From NCBI RefSeq assembly GCF_027533845.1, contig NZ_JAPZVN010000002.1:124001-188000 (forward strand): DNA of 64,000 bases. Direction: 5' to 3'. This document shows, in pieces, positions 30,904-40,799 of the stretch. Position 1 is the first letter of the stretch. Each line of letters begins with the position of its first letter. The notes beneath the pieces were generated by a model. That model was given only the letters and a program-made list of their open reading frames with translations, was not told where the DNA came from and did no database searches. Origin of the DNA: Streptomyces sp. RPT161 (lineage in GTDB: Bacteria > Actinomycetota > Actinomycetes > Streptomycetales > Streptomycetaceae). Made by a program: the position numbers and the translations under genes.

Positions 30904-31353
30904 GTGACTGACTCCTCGGTTGCCAAGCGGGCGATCTTCGTAGTGGCGGCCTCAGCGCTGGCAGTCGGGGCGGCATCGCCGGTGGCGTTCGCCGACGACG
31001 CCAACCGCTTCGACGGCGGCCATCTGAACCTGAACAACGGCGCCTCCTGTGCCACCCAGGACGTCACCCAGGTCGGCTGGACGCTGCTGTCCACCGGCAG
31101 GATCCCGAAGGCGTTCAACGACGCCAGGGTCACCCGTGGCAGTGACGCGGTGAACGAGTTGTGCCACGCGGTCGACTCCCCGCCGCCGGGCCAGGCGCCG
31201 GGTCCCAACCACCAGCCGCAGGGACTGTTCGCCCTCGCCCAGCACCGGACAAAGGGCCTGCGCCAGCACCTTCCGCAGGGCGTCGCCCAGCGCGCGTCCA
31301 AGCGGCTGCTCGGCGGGCTGCCCGCCGGGGGGCTGTCCATCAGCCGCCACTGA
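30904..31353 (+). CDS. Small secreted protein, unknown function
   Basis: A 149-residue exported protein. A Sec signal peptide is visible (VTDSSVAKRAIFVVAASALAV, cleavage probably after AFA near residue 30). The mature part has two cysteines (GASCATQDV and NELCHAV), which could form one disulfide, and a basic C-terminus with QRASKRLLGG. No repeat or catalytic motif. GTG 30904 follows AAGGGA. A strong terminator follows, so it is monocistronic between lepA and the acyl-CoA ligase. Confidence 0.75.
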   Translation: MTDSSVAKRAIFVVAASALAVGAASPVAFADDANRFDGGHLNLNNGASCATQDVTQVGWTLLSTGRIPKAFNDARVTRGSDAVNELCHAVDSPPPGQAPGPNHQPQGLFALAQHRTKGLRQHLPQGVAQRASKRLLGGLPAGGLSISRH

Positions 31354-31362
31354 TCTCCACCC

Positions 31363-31393
31363 AAGGGCCCGGCGTCGGCGCGCCGGGCCCTTT
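31363..31393 (+). terminator. Terminator after the small secreted protein gene
   Basis: A 12-bp perfect stem (AAGGGCCCGGCG 31363-31374, complement from 31381) with loop TCGGCG and a TTT end. Confidence 0.8.
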
Positions 31394-31542
31394 CACACGT
31401 CCCGGTCCGGGCGCTTCGGCGGGCCCTTTTCCGCGCTTGCCCGTTTCAACGGGTTGGCGCGACTTAATGCCACCGGCCCCATTTTTCGTGCATCTAGCAC
31501 CTATCCCGCTGGTCACGGATTGAACGAAGCGCCCGTAGACCC

Positions 31543-31571
31543 TTACGTGCCGGGTGCCTGGCGTCTAACCT
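31543..31571 (+). promoter_or_regulatory. Probable promoter of the acyl-CoA ligase gene
   Basis: TTACGT (31543-31548) and TAACCT (31566-31571) are spaced by 17 bp, 72 bp before the GTG start. The rest of the 249-bp gap holds the previous terminator and an AT-richer stretch around 31470-31520. Confidence 0.5.
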
Positions 31572-31642
31572 GATCCCTGCTCGAAGGTTACCGATGAGTC
31601 ACAAGCAATGACCTGGCAATGACGCGGGCCCCGGAGGTTGTC

Positions 31643-33520
<1,878 letters not shown>

Positions 33521-33522
33521 TC

Positions 33523-33549
33523 GGTCCGGCCCTCCGCGCGGGCCGGACC
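33523..33549 (+). terminator. Terminator-like hairpin after the acyl-CoA ligase gene
   Basis: A 10-bp perfect stem (GGTCCGGCCC 33523-33532, complement 33540-33549) with a 7-nt loop, 2 nt after the stop codon. The hemW promoter region starts directly downstream. Confidence 0.65.
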
Positions 33550-33575
33550 GGGGCGGCATACGGGACAATGACCGT

Positions 33576-34808
33576 ATGCCATCCGTACTGCCCGACGGCG
33601 AGCCCGTACCGCACGACGGCTCGCTGCCCGCCGACGCCCTGGTGGGCGCGGCCGACCGGCCGCTGGGCTTCTACCTGCACGTGCCCTACTGCGCGACCCG
33701 CTGCGGGTACTGCGACTTCAACACCTACACGGCGAGCGAGCTGCGCGGTTCCGGCGGTGCGCTCGCCTCACGGGACAACTACGCCCAGACGCTCGTCGAA
33801 GAGGTCAGGCTGGCGCGCAAGGTGCTGGGCGACGATCCGCGTCAGGTGGAGACGGTGTTCGTCGGCGGTGGCACGCCGACCCTGCTGCCAGCCGCCGACC
33901 TCGGGCGGATGCTGGCCGCGATCCGGGAGGAGTTCGGGCTGGCGGACGGCGCCGAGATCACCACGGAGGCCAATCCGGAATCCGTGGATCCGGCGTATCT
34001 GGCGGAGCTGCGGGCGGGTGGCTTCAACCGGGTCTCGTTCGGCATGCAGAGCGCCCGGCAGCACGTGCTGAAGATCCTGGACCGCACCCACACCCCGGGA
34101 CGGCCCGAGGCCTGTGCCGGTGAGGCCCGGGCGGCCGGTTTCGAGCACATCAACCTCGACCTGATCTACGGCACCCCCGGTGAGAGTGACGAGGACTGGC
34201 AGGCGTCACTGGACGCGGCGATCGCGGCCGGTCCTGACCATGTCTCCGCGTACGCGCTGATCGTCGAGGAGGGCACCCAGCTGGCCCGGCGGATCCGGCG
34301 CGGCGAGATCCCGATGACCGACGACGACGTCCACGCGGACCGCTACCTGATGGCCGAGGAGGCGCTGTCGCGGGCCGGGTTCGGCTGGTACGAGGTGTCG
34401 AACTGGGCGGCCTCGGAGCCCGGCCGCTGCCGCCACAACGAGCTGTACTGGCGCGGCGCCGACTGGTGGGGCGCCGGCCCCGGAGCCCACAGCCACGTGG
34501 GCGGAGTGCGGTGGTGGAACGTCAAGCACCCGGGCGCCTACGCCCAGGCGCTGGCCGAGGGGCGCTCGCCGGGGGCGGGACGGGAGATCCTCGCGGCGGA
34601 GGACCGCCGAGTCGAACGCATCCTCCTGGAACTGCGCCTCGTCGACGGCTGCCCGCTGGCCCTGCTCGCGCCCGCCGGGGCTCGTGCGGCGGCCCGCCAC
34701 GTCTCCGACGGCCTGCTGGAGGCCGGACCGTACGAGGCCGGCCGGGCAGTGCTCACCCTGCGGGGCCGGCTGCTCGCGGACGCGGTCGTGCGCGACCTGG
34801 TGGACTGA
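33576..34808 (+). CDS. hemW: HemW, radical SAM heme chaperone
   Basis: HemW binds heme and delivers it to respiratory proteins; it was long annotated as oxygen-independent coproporphyrinogen oxidase. The 410-residue protein has the radical SAM cluster motif CATRCGYC in LHVPYCATRCGYCDF, GGGTPTLLPA, and the HemN_C region at the end. HemW proteins carry CxxxCxxC with a following Phe and lack the extra C of true HemN, which fits here. ATG 33576 lies 6 nt after GACAAT (33564-33569), suggesting a leaderless transcript. It converges with the DUF3097 gene. Confidence 0.9.
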   Translation: MPSVLPDGEPVPHDGSLPADALVGAADRPLGFYLHVPYCATRCGYCDFNTYTASELRGSGGALASRDNYAQTLVEEVRLARKVLGDDPRQVETVFVGGGTPTLLPAADLGRMLAAIREEFGLADGAEITTEANPESVDPAYLAELRAGGFNRVSFGMQSARQHVLKILDRTHTPGRPEACAGEARAAGFEHINLDLIYGTPGESDEDWQASLDAAIAAGPDHVSAYALIVEEGTQLARRIRRGEIPMTDDDVHADRYLMAEEALSRAGFGWYEVSNWAASEPGRCRHNELYWRGADWWGAGPGAHSHVGGVRWWNVKHPGAYAQALAEGRSPGAGREILAAEDRRVERILLELRLVDGCPLALLAPAGARAAARHVSDGLLEAGPYEAGRAVLTLRGRLLADAVVRDLVD

Positions 34809-34855
34809 TCGTCCGAGGGCCGACCCGCCCTCATCGAGGGAAGCGTCCCGGGCCC

Positions 34856-35683
34856 TCAGCTGACCGCCGTGACGAAGTCGATCAACTCCTCCACCCTGCC
34901 CAGCAGTTCGGGCTGGAGGTCCCTGTAGGACCGGACGCAGCCGAGGATGCGCTGCCACGCGGCGCCCGTGTTCTGCGGCCAGCCCAGCGCACGGCAGACG
35001 CCCGTCTTCCAGTCCTGGCCGTGCGGGACCCTCGGCCAGTCGGCGATGCCGACGGAGGACGGCTTCACCGCCTCCCACACGTCGATGTACGGGTGACCGA
35101 CCACCAGGACGTCGGCGCCGCTCACCTGCTCCGCGATGTGGGACTCCTTGGAGCCGGGCACCAGGTGGTCCACCAGGACGCCCAACCGGGCGTCGGGGCC
35201 GGGCGCGAACTCCCCGACGATGGACGGGAGGTCGTCGATCCCCTCCAGGTACTCCACCACCACGCCCTCGATGCGCAGGTCATCGCCCCACACTCGCTCC
35301 ACCAACTCGGCGTCGTGGCGGCCCTCCACATAGATGCGCCCCGCCCGGGCGACCCGTGCCCGGGCGCCTGGCACCGCTATCGAACCGGAGGCGGTGAGCC
35401 GCGGCCCGCGCGGCGCCGCCGGACCCGCCGGGCGGACCAGCGTCACCACCTTGCCGTCCAGCAGGAAGCCGCGCGGTTCCATGGGGAAGACCCGGCGCTT
35501 GCCGAAGCGGTCCTCCAGGGTCACCGTGTGGCCCTGAGCGGTCTTCTCACAGCGCACCACCGCACCGCAGAAGCCGGTGGCGGCCTCCTCCACCACCAGG
35601 TCGGGCTCGGCCGCCACCTCGGGCGCGGGCTTGCTCCGCTTCCAGGGCGGGGTCAGATCCGGGCCATAACTCCTGCTGCGCAT
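34856..35683 (-). CDS. DUF3097 family protein
   Basis: A 275-residue soluble protein of an actinobacterial family of unknown function. The central part looks Toprim-like: IYVEGRHDAELVERVWG (acidic start), LGVLVDHLVPGSKE and VLVVGHPYIDVWEAVKP (aspartate residues at strand ends), as in primases and topoisomerases, so a nucleic-acid-related phosphotransfer is possible. The N-terminus has an SH3-like stretch. On this strand TACCAT (35696-35691) ends 7 nt before ATG 35683, a leaderless layout. It is convergent with hemW. No function should be assigned from this alone. Confidence 0.82.
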   Translation of the reverse strand: MRSRSYGPDLTPPWKRSKPAPEVAAEPDLVVEEAATGFCGAVVRCEKTAQGHTVTLEDRFGKRRVFPMEPRGFLLDGKVVTLVRPAGPAAPRGPRLTASGSIAVPGARARVARAGRIYVEGRHDAELVERVWGDDLRIEGVVVEYLEGIDDLPSIVGEFAPGPDARLGVLVDHLVPGSKESHIAEQVSGADVLVVGHPYIDVWEAVKPSSVGIADWPRVPHGQDWKTGVCRALGWPQNTGAAWQRILGCVRSYRDLQPELLGRVEELIDFVTAVS

Positions 35684-35707
35684 GGGCCAGATGGTATCCG
35701 CGCGCGG

Positions 35708-36451
35708 TCACGACTCCCCGAAACGCCGGGCGAGCGCGTCGCGTTGGCGGCGGACGAACCGTGCGTCCACCGTCGCGCCGTGCCCGGGAACGTACAGCGC
35801 CGTCTCACCGCCCACCTCCAGCAGCCGGTCCAGGGTCCGCGGCCACTCACCCGGTACGGCGTCCGGCCCGGCCTGCGGCTCGCCGGACTCCTCCACCAGG
35901 TCGCCGCAGAAGACCACGCTCGGGGTGCCCGGGATGACCACCGCCAGGTCATGGTCGGTGTGCCCGCGCCCGGGGTGGACGAGCAGCACCTCGCGGTCGC
36001 CCAGATCGATCTCGTACCAGTTGTCGACCAGATGGCCAGGGCGCACCAGCGCCGCGCTCGCCTCGGCGGCCTCCCCGGGGTCCGTGCCGTGCCGTACCGC
36101 GTCCGCCCGCAGCGCCTCGCGCTCGCGTTCCAGATAGCCGTCCAGCGCCATGTCCCCGTACACCTGGGCACCGGAGAAGGCGGCGGTGCCGAAGACGTGG
36201 TCGAAGTGGCCGTGAGTGAGTACGACATGGCTCACCGGGCGCCCGGTCAACTCGTTCACCTGCCGGTTCAGCTCGGCGCCGGTGCGCACCGTGGACCCGG
36301 TGTCGATCACCAGCACGTCGTCCGTGCCCACCACCACGCCGATCGTCACATCGAGGAACGGCAGCCGTCGCCGGGCGACCCCCGGAGCGAGCCGTTCCCA
36401 GACCTCGCCGCCCGCGGCCGCGTGCGACGCGTTGCCCTCCGCGTTATCCAC
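35708..36451 (-). CDS. MBL-fold metallo-hydrolase
   Basis: A 247-residue metallo-beta-lactamase-fold hydrolase: IDTGSTVRTGAEL, the metal motif THGHFDHVFG, a later HPGRGHTDHDL, VFCGDLVEESGEP and the C-terminal PGHG. The SGEPQ and PGHGATVDARFV features resemble quinoprotein relay system or beta-lactamase-like hydrolases; the substrate is unknown. GTG 36451 (VDNAEGNASH) is chosen: TAGCGT (36464-36459 on this strand) ends 7 nt before it. The frame is open to 36553, but the extra part is Arg/Pro-rich. It lies 24 nt downstream of the DUF3097 gene's start on the same strand and is divergent from hrcA. Confidence 0.82.
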   Translation of the reverse strand: MDNAEGNASHAAAGGEVWERLAPGVARRRLPFLDVTIGVVVGTDDVLVIDTGSTVRTGAELNRQVNELTGRPVSHVVLTHGHFDHVFGTAAFSGAQVYGDMALDGYLEREREALRADAVRHGTDPGEAAEASAALVRPGHLVDNWYEIDLGDREVLLVHPGRGHTDHDLAVVIPGTPSVVFCGDLVEESGEPQAGPDAVPGEWPRTLDRLLEVGGETALYVPGHGATVDARFVRRQRDALARRFGES

Positions 36452-36557
36452 AGGGACGACGCTATCGGCGGGCGCCCGACGACGCGCGCGGTACCGTGGC
36501 TGACGGGCTGTACTGGCGGGTTGTAACGGCTGGTCGCGGCGGCGTGGGGGCACACCC

Positions 36558-36588
36558 TTGCCGCGCCCTGACTACTCGGCCGTACACT
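36558..36588 (+). promoter_or_regulatory. Promoter of hrcA-dnaJ
   Basis: TTGCCG (36558-36563) and TACACT (36583-36588) are spaced 19 bp. The CIRCE operator begins 13 bp after the -10, so HrcA would cover the start of transcription. Confidence 0.6.
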
Positions 36589-36601
36589 GGCTGCGGGATT
36601 T

Positions 36602-36628
36602 CTGGCACTCGTGGCTGATGAGTGCCAG
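36602..36628. promoter_or_regulatory. CIRCE operator (HrcA binding site)
   Basis: A perfect 9-9-9 inverted repeat: CTGGCACTC (36602-36610), a 9-nt spacer, GAGTGCCAG (36620-36628). The classical CIRCE is TTAGCACTC-N9-GAGTGCTAA; seven of nine positions per arm agree and the differences are symmetric. It lies between the hrcA promoter and start codon. Confidence 0.92.
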
Positions 36629-36688
36629 GGGGAAGTACCTGAGGGACCGAACGGCCCGCAACGGGACCACTGCTTGGAGGTGTGCGCA

Positions 36689-37705
36689 ATGCTCAGCGAA
36701 CGCAGACTCGAAGTGCTGCGCGCCATCGTCCAGGACTACGTGGGCACGGAGGAGCCGGTCGGCTCGAAGGCGCTCACCGAGCGTCATAGGCTGGGCGTCT
36801 CGCCCGCCACGGTGCGCAACGACATGGCGGTGCTGGAGGAGGAGGGCTTCATCCACCAGCCGTACACCAGCGCGGGCCGGATCCCCACCGACAAGGGCTA
36901 CCGACTCTTCGTGGACAAGCTGGCGGGGGTCAAGCCGCTGACCGCCGCCGAGCGCCGGGCGATCCAGAACTTCCTGGACGGTGCGGTGGACCTCGACGAC
37001 GTGGTGGCGCGGACGGTGCGCCTGCTGGCGCAGCTCACCCGGCAGGTCGCGGTGGTCCAGTACCCGTCGCTGACCCGGTCCACCGTGCGCCATGTGGAGC
37101 TGCTCTCGCTCGCTCCGGCGCGGGTGATGCTGGTGCTGATCACGGACACCGGGCGGGTGGAGCAGCGGCTGGTGGACTGCCCGGCGCCGGTCGGCGAGAC
37201 CGTGCTGGCGGACCTGCGGGCCCGGCTGAACAGCCGGGTGGTGAGCCACCGCTTCTCGGACGTGCCGTCGCTGGTGCAGGATCTGGCCGAGTCCTTCGAG
37301 CACGACGACCGCCCCACGGTCTCCACCGTGCTCGCCACGCTGTTGGAGACGCTGGTCGAGGAGACCGAGGAGCGGATCATGCTCGGCGGCACCGCGAACC
37401 TGACGCGCTTCAACCATGACTTCCCCCTGACGATCCGCCCGGTCCTGGAGGCACTGGAGGAGCAGGTGGTGTTGCTCAAGCTGCTCGGCGAGGTAAAGGA
37501 CTCCGGCGTGACGGTGCGCATCGGCCATGAGAACGCCCATGAGGGCCTGAGTTCCACGTCTGTCGTCGCGATGGGCTACGGTTCCGGCGACGAGGCGGTC
37601 GCCAGGCTAGGCGTGGTCGGCCCGACCCGCATGGACTACCCCGGAACGATGGGAGCGGTACGCGCAGTGGCGAGGTACGTCGGACAGATCCTGGCGGAGT
37701 CGTAA
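36689..37705 (+). CDS. hrcA: Heat-inducible transcription repressor HrcA
   Basis: HrcA represses groES/groEL and its own operon by binding CIRCE, with GroEL as corepressor of folding. The 338-residue protein starts [17 protein letters not shown], has the winged-helix segment [20 protein letters not shown], then [12 protein letters not shown] and the C-terminal GAF-like domain with VLIGHENAH-type [16 protein letters not shown] and [17 protein letters not shown] 36689 is preceded by GGAGG at 8 nt; an open extension to 36611 would cover CIRCE. dnaJ follows with no gap (the dnaJ GTG begins right after the hrcA stop), so the two are one operon. Confidence 0.96.
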   Translation: MLSERRLEVLRAIVQDYVGTEEPVGSKALTERHRLGVSPATVRNDMAVLEEEGFIHQPYTSAGRIPTDKGYRLFVDKLAGVKPLTAAERRAIQNFLDGAVDLDDVVARTVRLLAQLTRQVAVVQYPSLTRSTVRHVELLSLAPARVMLVLITDTGRVEQRLVDCPAPVGETVLADLRARLNSRVVSHRFSDVPSLVQDLAESFEHDDRPTVSTVLATLLETLVEETEERIMLGGTANLTRFNHDFPLTIRPVLEALEEQVVLLKLLGEVKDSGVTVRIGHENAHEGLSSTSVVAMGYGSGDEAVARLGVVGPTRMDYPGTMGAVRAVARYVGQILAES

Positions 37706-38845
37706 GTGGCCACGGACTATTACGCGGTCCTGGGCGTACGACGCGACGCCAGCCAGGACGAGATCAAGAAGGCGTTCCGCCGTCTCGCTCGCGAGCTGCA
37801 CCCGGACGTCAACCCCGACCCGAAGACCCAGGAGCGGTTCAAGGAGATCAACGCCGCTTACGAGGTCCTCTCCGACCCGCAGAAGAAGCAGGTCTACGAC
37901 CTGGGCGGGGACCCGCTGTCGGCGTCCGGCGCCGGTGCGGGCGGAGCGGGTGGCTTCGGCGCGGGCTTCGGCAACTTCAGCGACATCATGGACGCCTTCT
38001 TCGGCCAGGCGTCGCAGCGCGGCCCGCGGTCGCGGACCCGGCGTGGTCAGGACGCGATGATCCGGCTCGAGATCGAGCTGGATGAGGCCGCGTTCGGCAC
38101 CACCAAGGAGATCCAGGTGGACACCGCCGTCACCTGCACCACGTGCAGTGGTGAGGGCGCGGCGCCCGGCACCTCGGCGCAGACCTGTGACATGTGCCGT
38201 GGCCGCGGTGAGGTCTCCCAGGTCACCCGGTCCTTCCTGGGCCAGGTCATGACGTCCCGGCCGTGCCCGCAGTGCCAGGGGTTCGGCACGGTCGTGCCGA
38301 CGCCGTGCCCGGAGTGCGCGGGAGACGGGCGGGTCCGCTCCCGTAGAACGCTCACGGTCAAGATCCCGGCGGGTGTCGACAACGGCACCCGCATCCAGCT
38401 CGCGGGAGAGGGCGAGGTCGGCCCGGGCGGGGGCCCGGCCGGTGACCTGTACGTCGAGATCCGTGAACTGCCGCACTCGGTGTTCCAGCGGCGCGGCGAC
38501 GACCTGCACTGCACGGTGACCATCCCGATGACGGCGGCGGCGCTCGGCACCAAGGTGCCGTTGGAGACGCTGGACGGGCTGGAGGAGGTCGACATCCGGC
38601 CCGGTACGCAGTCCGGGCAGTCGATTCCGCTGCACCAGCGGGGCATCACGCATCTGCGCGGCGGCGGCCGAGGTGACCTGGTGGTGCACGTGGAGGTGCA
38701 GACGCCGAGCAAGCTGGACCCCGAGCAGGAGGAGCTGCTGCGGCGGCTCGCCGCGCTGCGCGGGGAGGAGCGGCCCGCCGGCCACTTCCAGCCTGGTCAG
38801 CAGGGGCTTTTCTCGCGTCTGAAGGACGCGTTCAACGGCCGCTGA
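37706..38845 (+). CDS. dnaJ: Chaperone DnaJ (second copy type, DnaJ2)
   Basis: DnaJ stimulates the DnaK ATPase and holds unfolded clients. The 379-residue protein has the J domain with HPD in [10 protein letters not shown] (residues about 1-70), a Gly/Ala/Phe-rich linker, four zinc-finger repeats ([32 protein letters not shown]) and the substrate-binding C-terminal domains. Streptomycetes also have a dnaJ next to dnaK; this one, with hrcA, is the DnaJ2 type. GTG 37706 starts 1 nt after the hrcA stop codon, so it should be HrcA-controlled and translationally coupled. Confidence 0.95.
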   Translation: MATDYYAVLGVRRDASQDEIKKAFRRLARELHPDVNPDPKTQERFKEINAAYEVLSDPQKKQVYDLGGDPLSASGAGAGGAGGFGAGFGNFSDIMDAFFGQASQRGPRSRTRRGQDAMIRLEIELDEAAFGTTKEIQVDTAVTCTTCSGEGAAPGTSAQTCDMCRGRGEVSQVTRSFLGQVMTSRPCPQCQGFGTVVPTPCPECAGDGRVRSRRTLTVKIPAGVDNGTRIQLAGEGEVGPGGGPAGDLYVEIRELPHSVFQRRGDDLHCTVTIPMTAAALGTKVPLETLDGLEEVDIRPGTQSGQSIPLHQRGITHLRGGGRGDLVVHVEVQTPSKLDPEQEELLRRLAALRGEERPAGHFQPGQQGLFSRLKDAFNGR

Positions 38846-38865
38846 CGCTGTCCGGTCATGTGGGT

Positions 38866-38891
38866 GGGGCCGGGGCTTCGTCCCCCGCCCC
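38866..38891 (+). terminator. Terminator-like hairpin after dnaJ
   Basis: GGGGCCGGGG (38866-38875) pairs with CCCCCGCCCC (38882-38891), one mismatch, with loop CTTCGT. No T-run. Confidence 0.5.
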
Positions 38892-38930
38892 TCCCGAGGC
38901 GTTGTCGTACCGCCGTGACAGGATGTACCC

Positions 38931-39998
38931 ATGGCCGCGTTGACCGACCTTTCGCTACTGCCCGTCATCCAGGCGCCGATGGCGGGTGGGACGTCATGTC
39001 CGCAGCTCGCCGCGGCGGTGAGTGAGGCCGGGGGGCTGGGGTTCCTCGCGGCCGGGTACAAGACGCCGGAGGCGATGTACCAGGAGATCAAGCAGCTACG
39101 CACGCTGACCTCGCGGCCGTTCGGCGTCAACCTCTTCATGCCGCAGCCGAACACCGCCGATCCGGCGGCCGTTGAGGTGTACCGGGAGCAACTCGCCGGT
39201 GAGACAAGCTGGTACGACACCGCGCTCGGCGATCCCGACGCGGGCACCGACGACGCCTTCGACGCGAAGGTGGCGGTGCTCACGAACGACCCCGTCCCGG
39301 TGGTCAGCTTCACCTTCGGCTGCCCCAGCCGCGCGGTGGTCGACCGGTTCGCCCGGGTCGGTACGTACACCGTGGTCACCGTCACCTCGGTCGCGGAGGC
39401 GCAGGCGGCCCAGTGGGCGGGCGCGGACGCGGTGTGCGTGCAGGGCGTCGAGGCGGGCGGCCACCAGGGCACGCACCGCGACGACCCGCAGCTGGACGGC
39501 GCCGGTGCCGGGTTGCTGTCGCTGATCCCCGCCGTACGCGAGGCGGTCCAGCTTCCGGTCATCGCCGCGGGCGGCATCATGCGCGGCGGCCAGATCGCCG
39601 CGGTGCTGGCGGCCGGTGCCAGCGCGGCCCAGCTCGGCACCGCCTTCCTGGTCTGCCCGGAATCGGGTGCCAACGTGCTGCACAAGCGCGCGCTGACCGA
39701 TCCGCTGTTCACCCACACCGAGTTGACCCGGGCGTTCTCCGGCCGCCCGGCCCGTGGCCTGGTCAACCGCTTCATGCGGGAGCACGGCCCGTACGCCCCG
39801 GCTGCCTACCCGCAGGTGCACTACCTCACCGCGGGCCTGCGCAAGGCCGCCGCCGCGGCCGGCGACCCGCAGGCGATGGCGCTGTGGGCCGGGCAGGGCC
39901 ACCGGCTGGTCCGTGAACTGCCCGCCGCCCGGCTGGTGGACGTACTCGGCGCCGAACTCGACGCGGCCCGTGAGCAGTTGGCGAAGGGCCGCCCATGA
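38931..39998 (+). CDS. Nitronate monooxygenase (2-nitropropane dioxygenase family)
   Basis: An FMN-dependent TIM-barrel enzyme that oxidises alkyl nitronates such as propionate 3-nitronate. The 355-residue protein has PVIQAPMAGGTSCPQLAAAV at the N-terminus, PFGVNLFMPQPN, the AGADAVCVQGVEAGGHQGTH loop with the catalytic His in the GGHxG element, and LPVIAAGGIMRGGQIAAVLAAGA binding FMN phosphate. CAGGAT (38919-38924) ends 6 nt before ATG 38931, a possible leaderless start. The rsmE start overlaps its stop by 4 nt (ATGA), making a two-gene unit. Confidence 0.87.
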   Translation: MAALTDLSLLPVIQAPMAGGTSCPQLAAAVSEAGGLGFLAAGYKTPEAMYQEIKQLRTLTSRPFGVNLFMPQPNTADPAAVEVYREQLAGETSWYDTALGDPDAGTDDAFDAKVAVLTNDPVPVVSFTFGCPSRAVVDRFARVGTYTVVTVTSVAEAQAAQWAGADAVCVQGVEAGGHQGTHRDDPQLDGAGAGLLSLIPAVREAVQLPVIAAGGIMRGGQIAAVLAAGASAAQLGTAFLVCPESGANVLHKRALTDPLFTHTELTRAFSGRPARGLVNRFMREHGPYAPAAYPQVHYLTAGLRKAAAAAGDPQAMALWAGQGHRLVRELPAARLVDVLGAELDAAREQLAKGRP

Positions 39999-40732
39999 CC
40001 GCTCCCGTCTTCCTGGTGGAACCGGGCGAGTTGACCGGCGACCGACTCACGCTGACCGGCCCCGAGGGCCGTCACGCGGTCTCGGTGCGGCGGCTGCGGG
40101 TCGGCGAGGAGATCGTGCTGACCGACGGCGAGGGCACCGGTGCCTTCGGCACGGTGGCCGCCGTCGAGGGCAAGGACCGGCTGGAGGTCGCCGTCACCCG
40201 AACCCGCGCCGAACCCGCGCCCAATCCCAGGATCACTGTCGTCCAGGCGCTACCGAAGGGCGACCGGGGCGAGTTGGCCGTGGAGACGATGACCGAGACC
40301 GGGGTCGACGCGGTGGTGCCGTGGGCCGCTTCCCGCTGCGTCACGCAGTGGAAGGGCGAGCGCGGCGCCAAGTCGCTGGCGAAGTGGCGGGCCACCGCAC
40401 GCGAGGCGGGCAAGCAGGCCAGGAGGCTGCGGATGCCCTGTGTGGACGATCTCATGACGACCCGTCAGGTTGTGGAACTGCTCTCCAACGCCGCCTTCGC
40501 CGCCGTGCTGCACGAGGAGGGCAGCACTCCGCTGGCCACCGCACCGCTGCCCACCGAGGGCGACATCGTGCTGGTCGTCGGCCCGGAAGGCGGCGTCGCG
40601 CCCGAGGAACTGGACGCCTTCACGGCGGCGGGCGCCAAGCCGTACCGGCTGGGTCCGACGGTGCTGCGCACCTCGACGGCGGGTGTGGCCGCCACTGCAC
40701 TGCTGCTGGGCCGCACCGGCCGCTGGGCCTGA
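39995..40732 (+). CDS. rsmE: 16S rRNA (uracil-1498-N3)-methyltransferase RsmE
   Basis: RsmE is a SPOUT methyltransferase that modifies U1498 of 16S rRNA. The 245-residue protein has the N-terminal PUA-like domain (TLTGPEGRHAVSVRRL) and the knotted SPOUT domain with VQALPKGDRGELAVETMTET, the SAM-binding VVGPEGGVAPEELDAF, and YRLGPTVLRTSTAGVAATAL. It starts on the last base of the preceding gene's codon region (ATGA overlap), so its translation is coupled to the nitronate monooxygenase. Complete length. Confidence 0.94.
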   Translation: MTAPVFLVEPGELTGDRLTLTGPEGRHAVSVRRLRVGEEIVLTDGEGTGAFGTVAAVEGKDRLEVAVTRTRAEPAPNPRITVVQALPKGDRGELAVETMTETGVDAVVPWAASRCVTQWKGERGAKSLAKWRATAREAGKQARRLRMPCVDDLMTTRQVVELLSNAAFAAVLHEEGSTPLATAPLPTEGDIVLVVGPEGGVAPEELDAFTAAGAKPYRLGPTVLRTSTAGVAATALLLGRTGRWA

Positions 40733-40799
40733 GGGCGATGCGGAAGCGGTTTTCCAGGGGCTGACCCGCTGGTAAAAGCCCAGTATTAGTGTGGCCGGT

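Noticed and set aside
37706-38845. dnaJ as part of a dnaK operon
   Set aside because: No dnaK or grpE is adjacent; the partner is hrcA, so this is the second DnaJ type.
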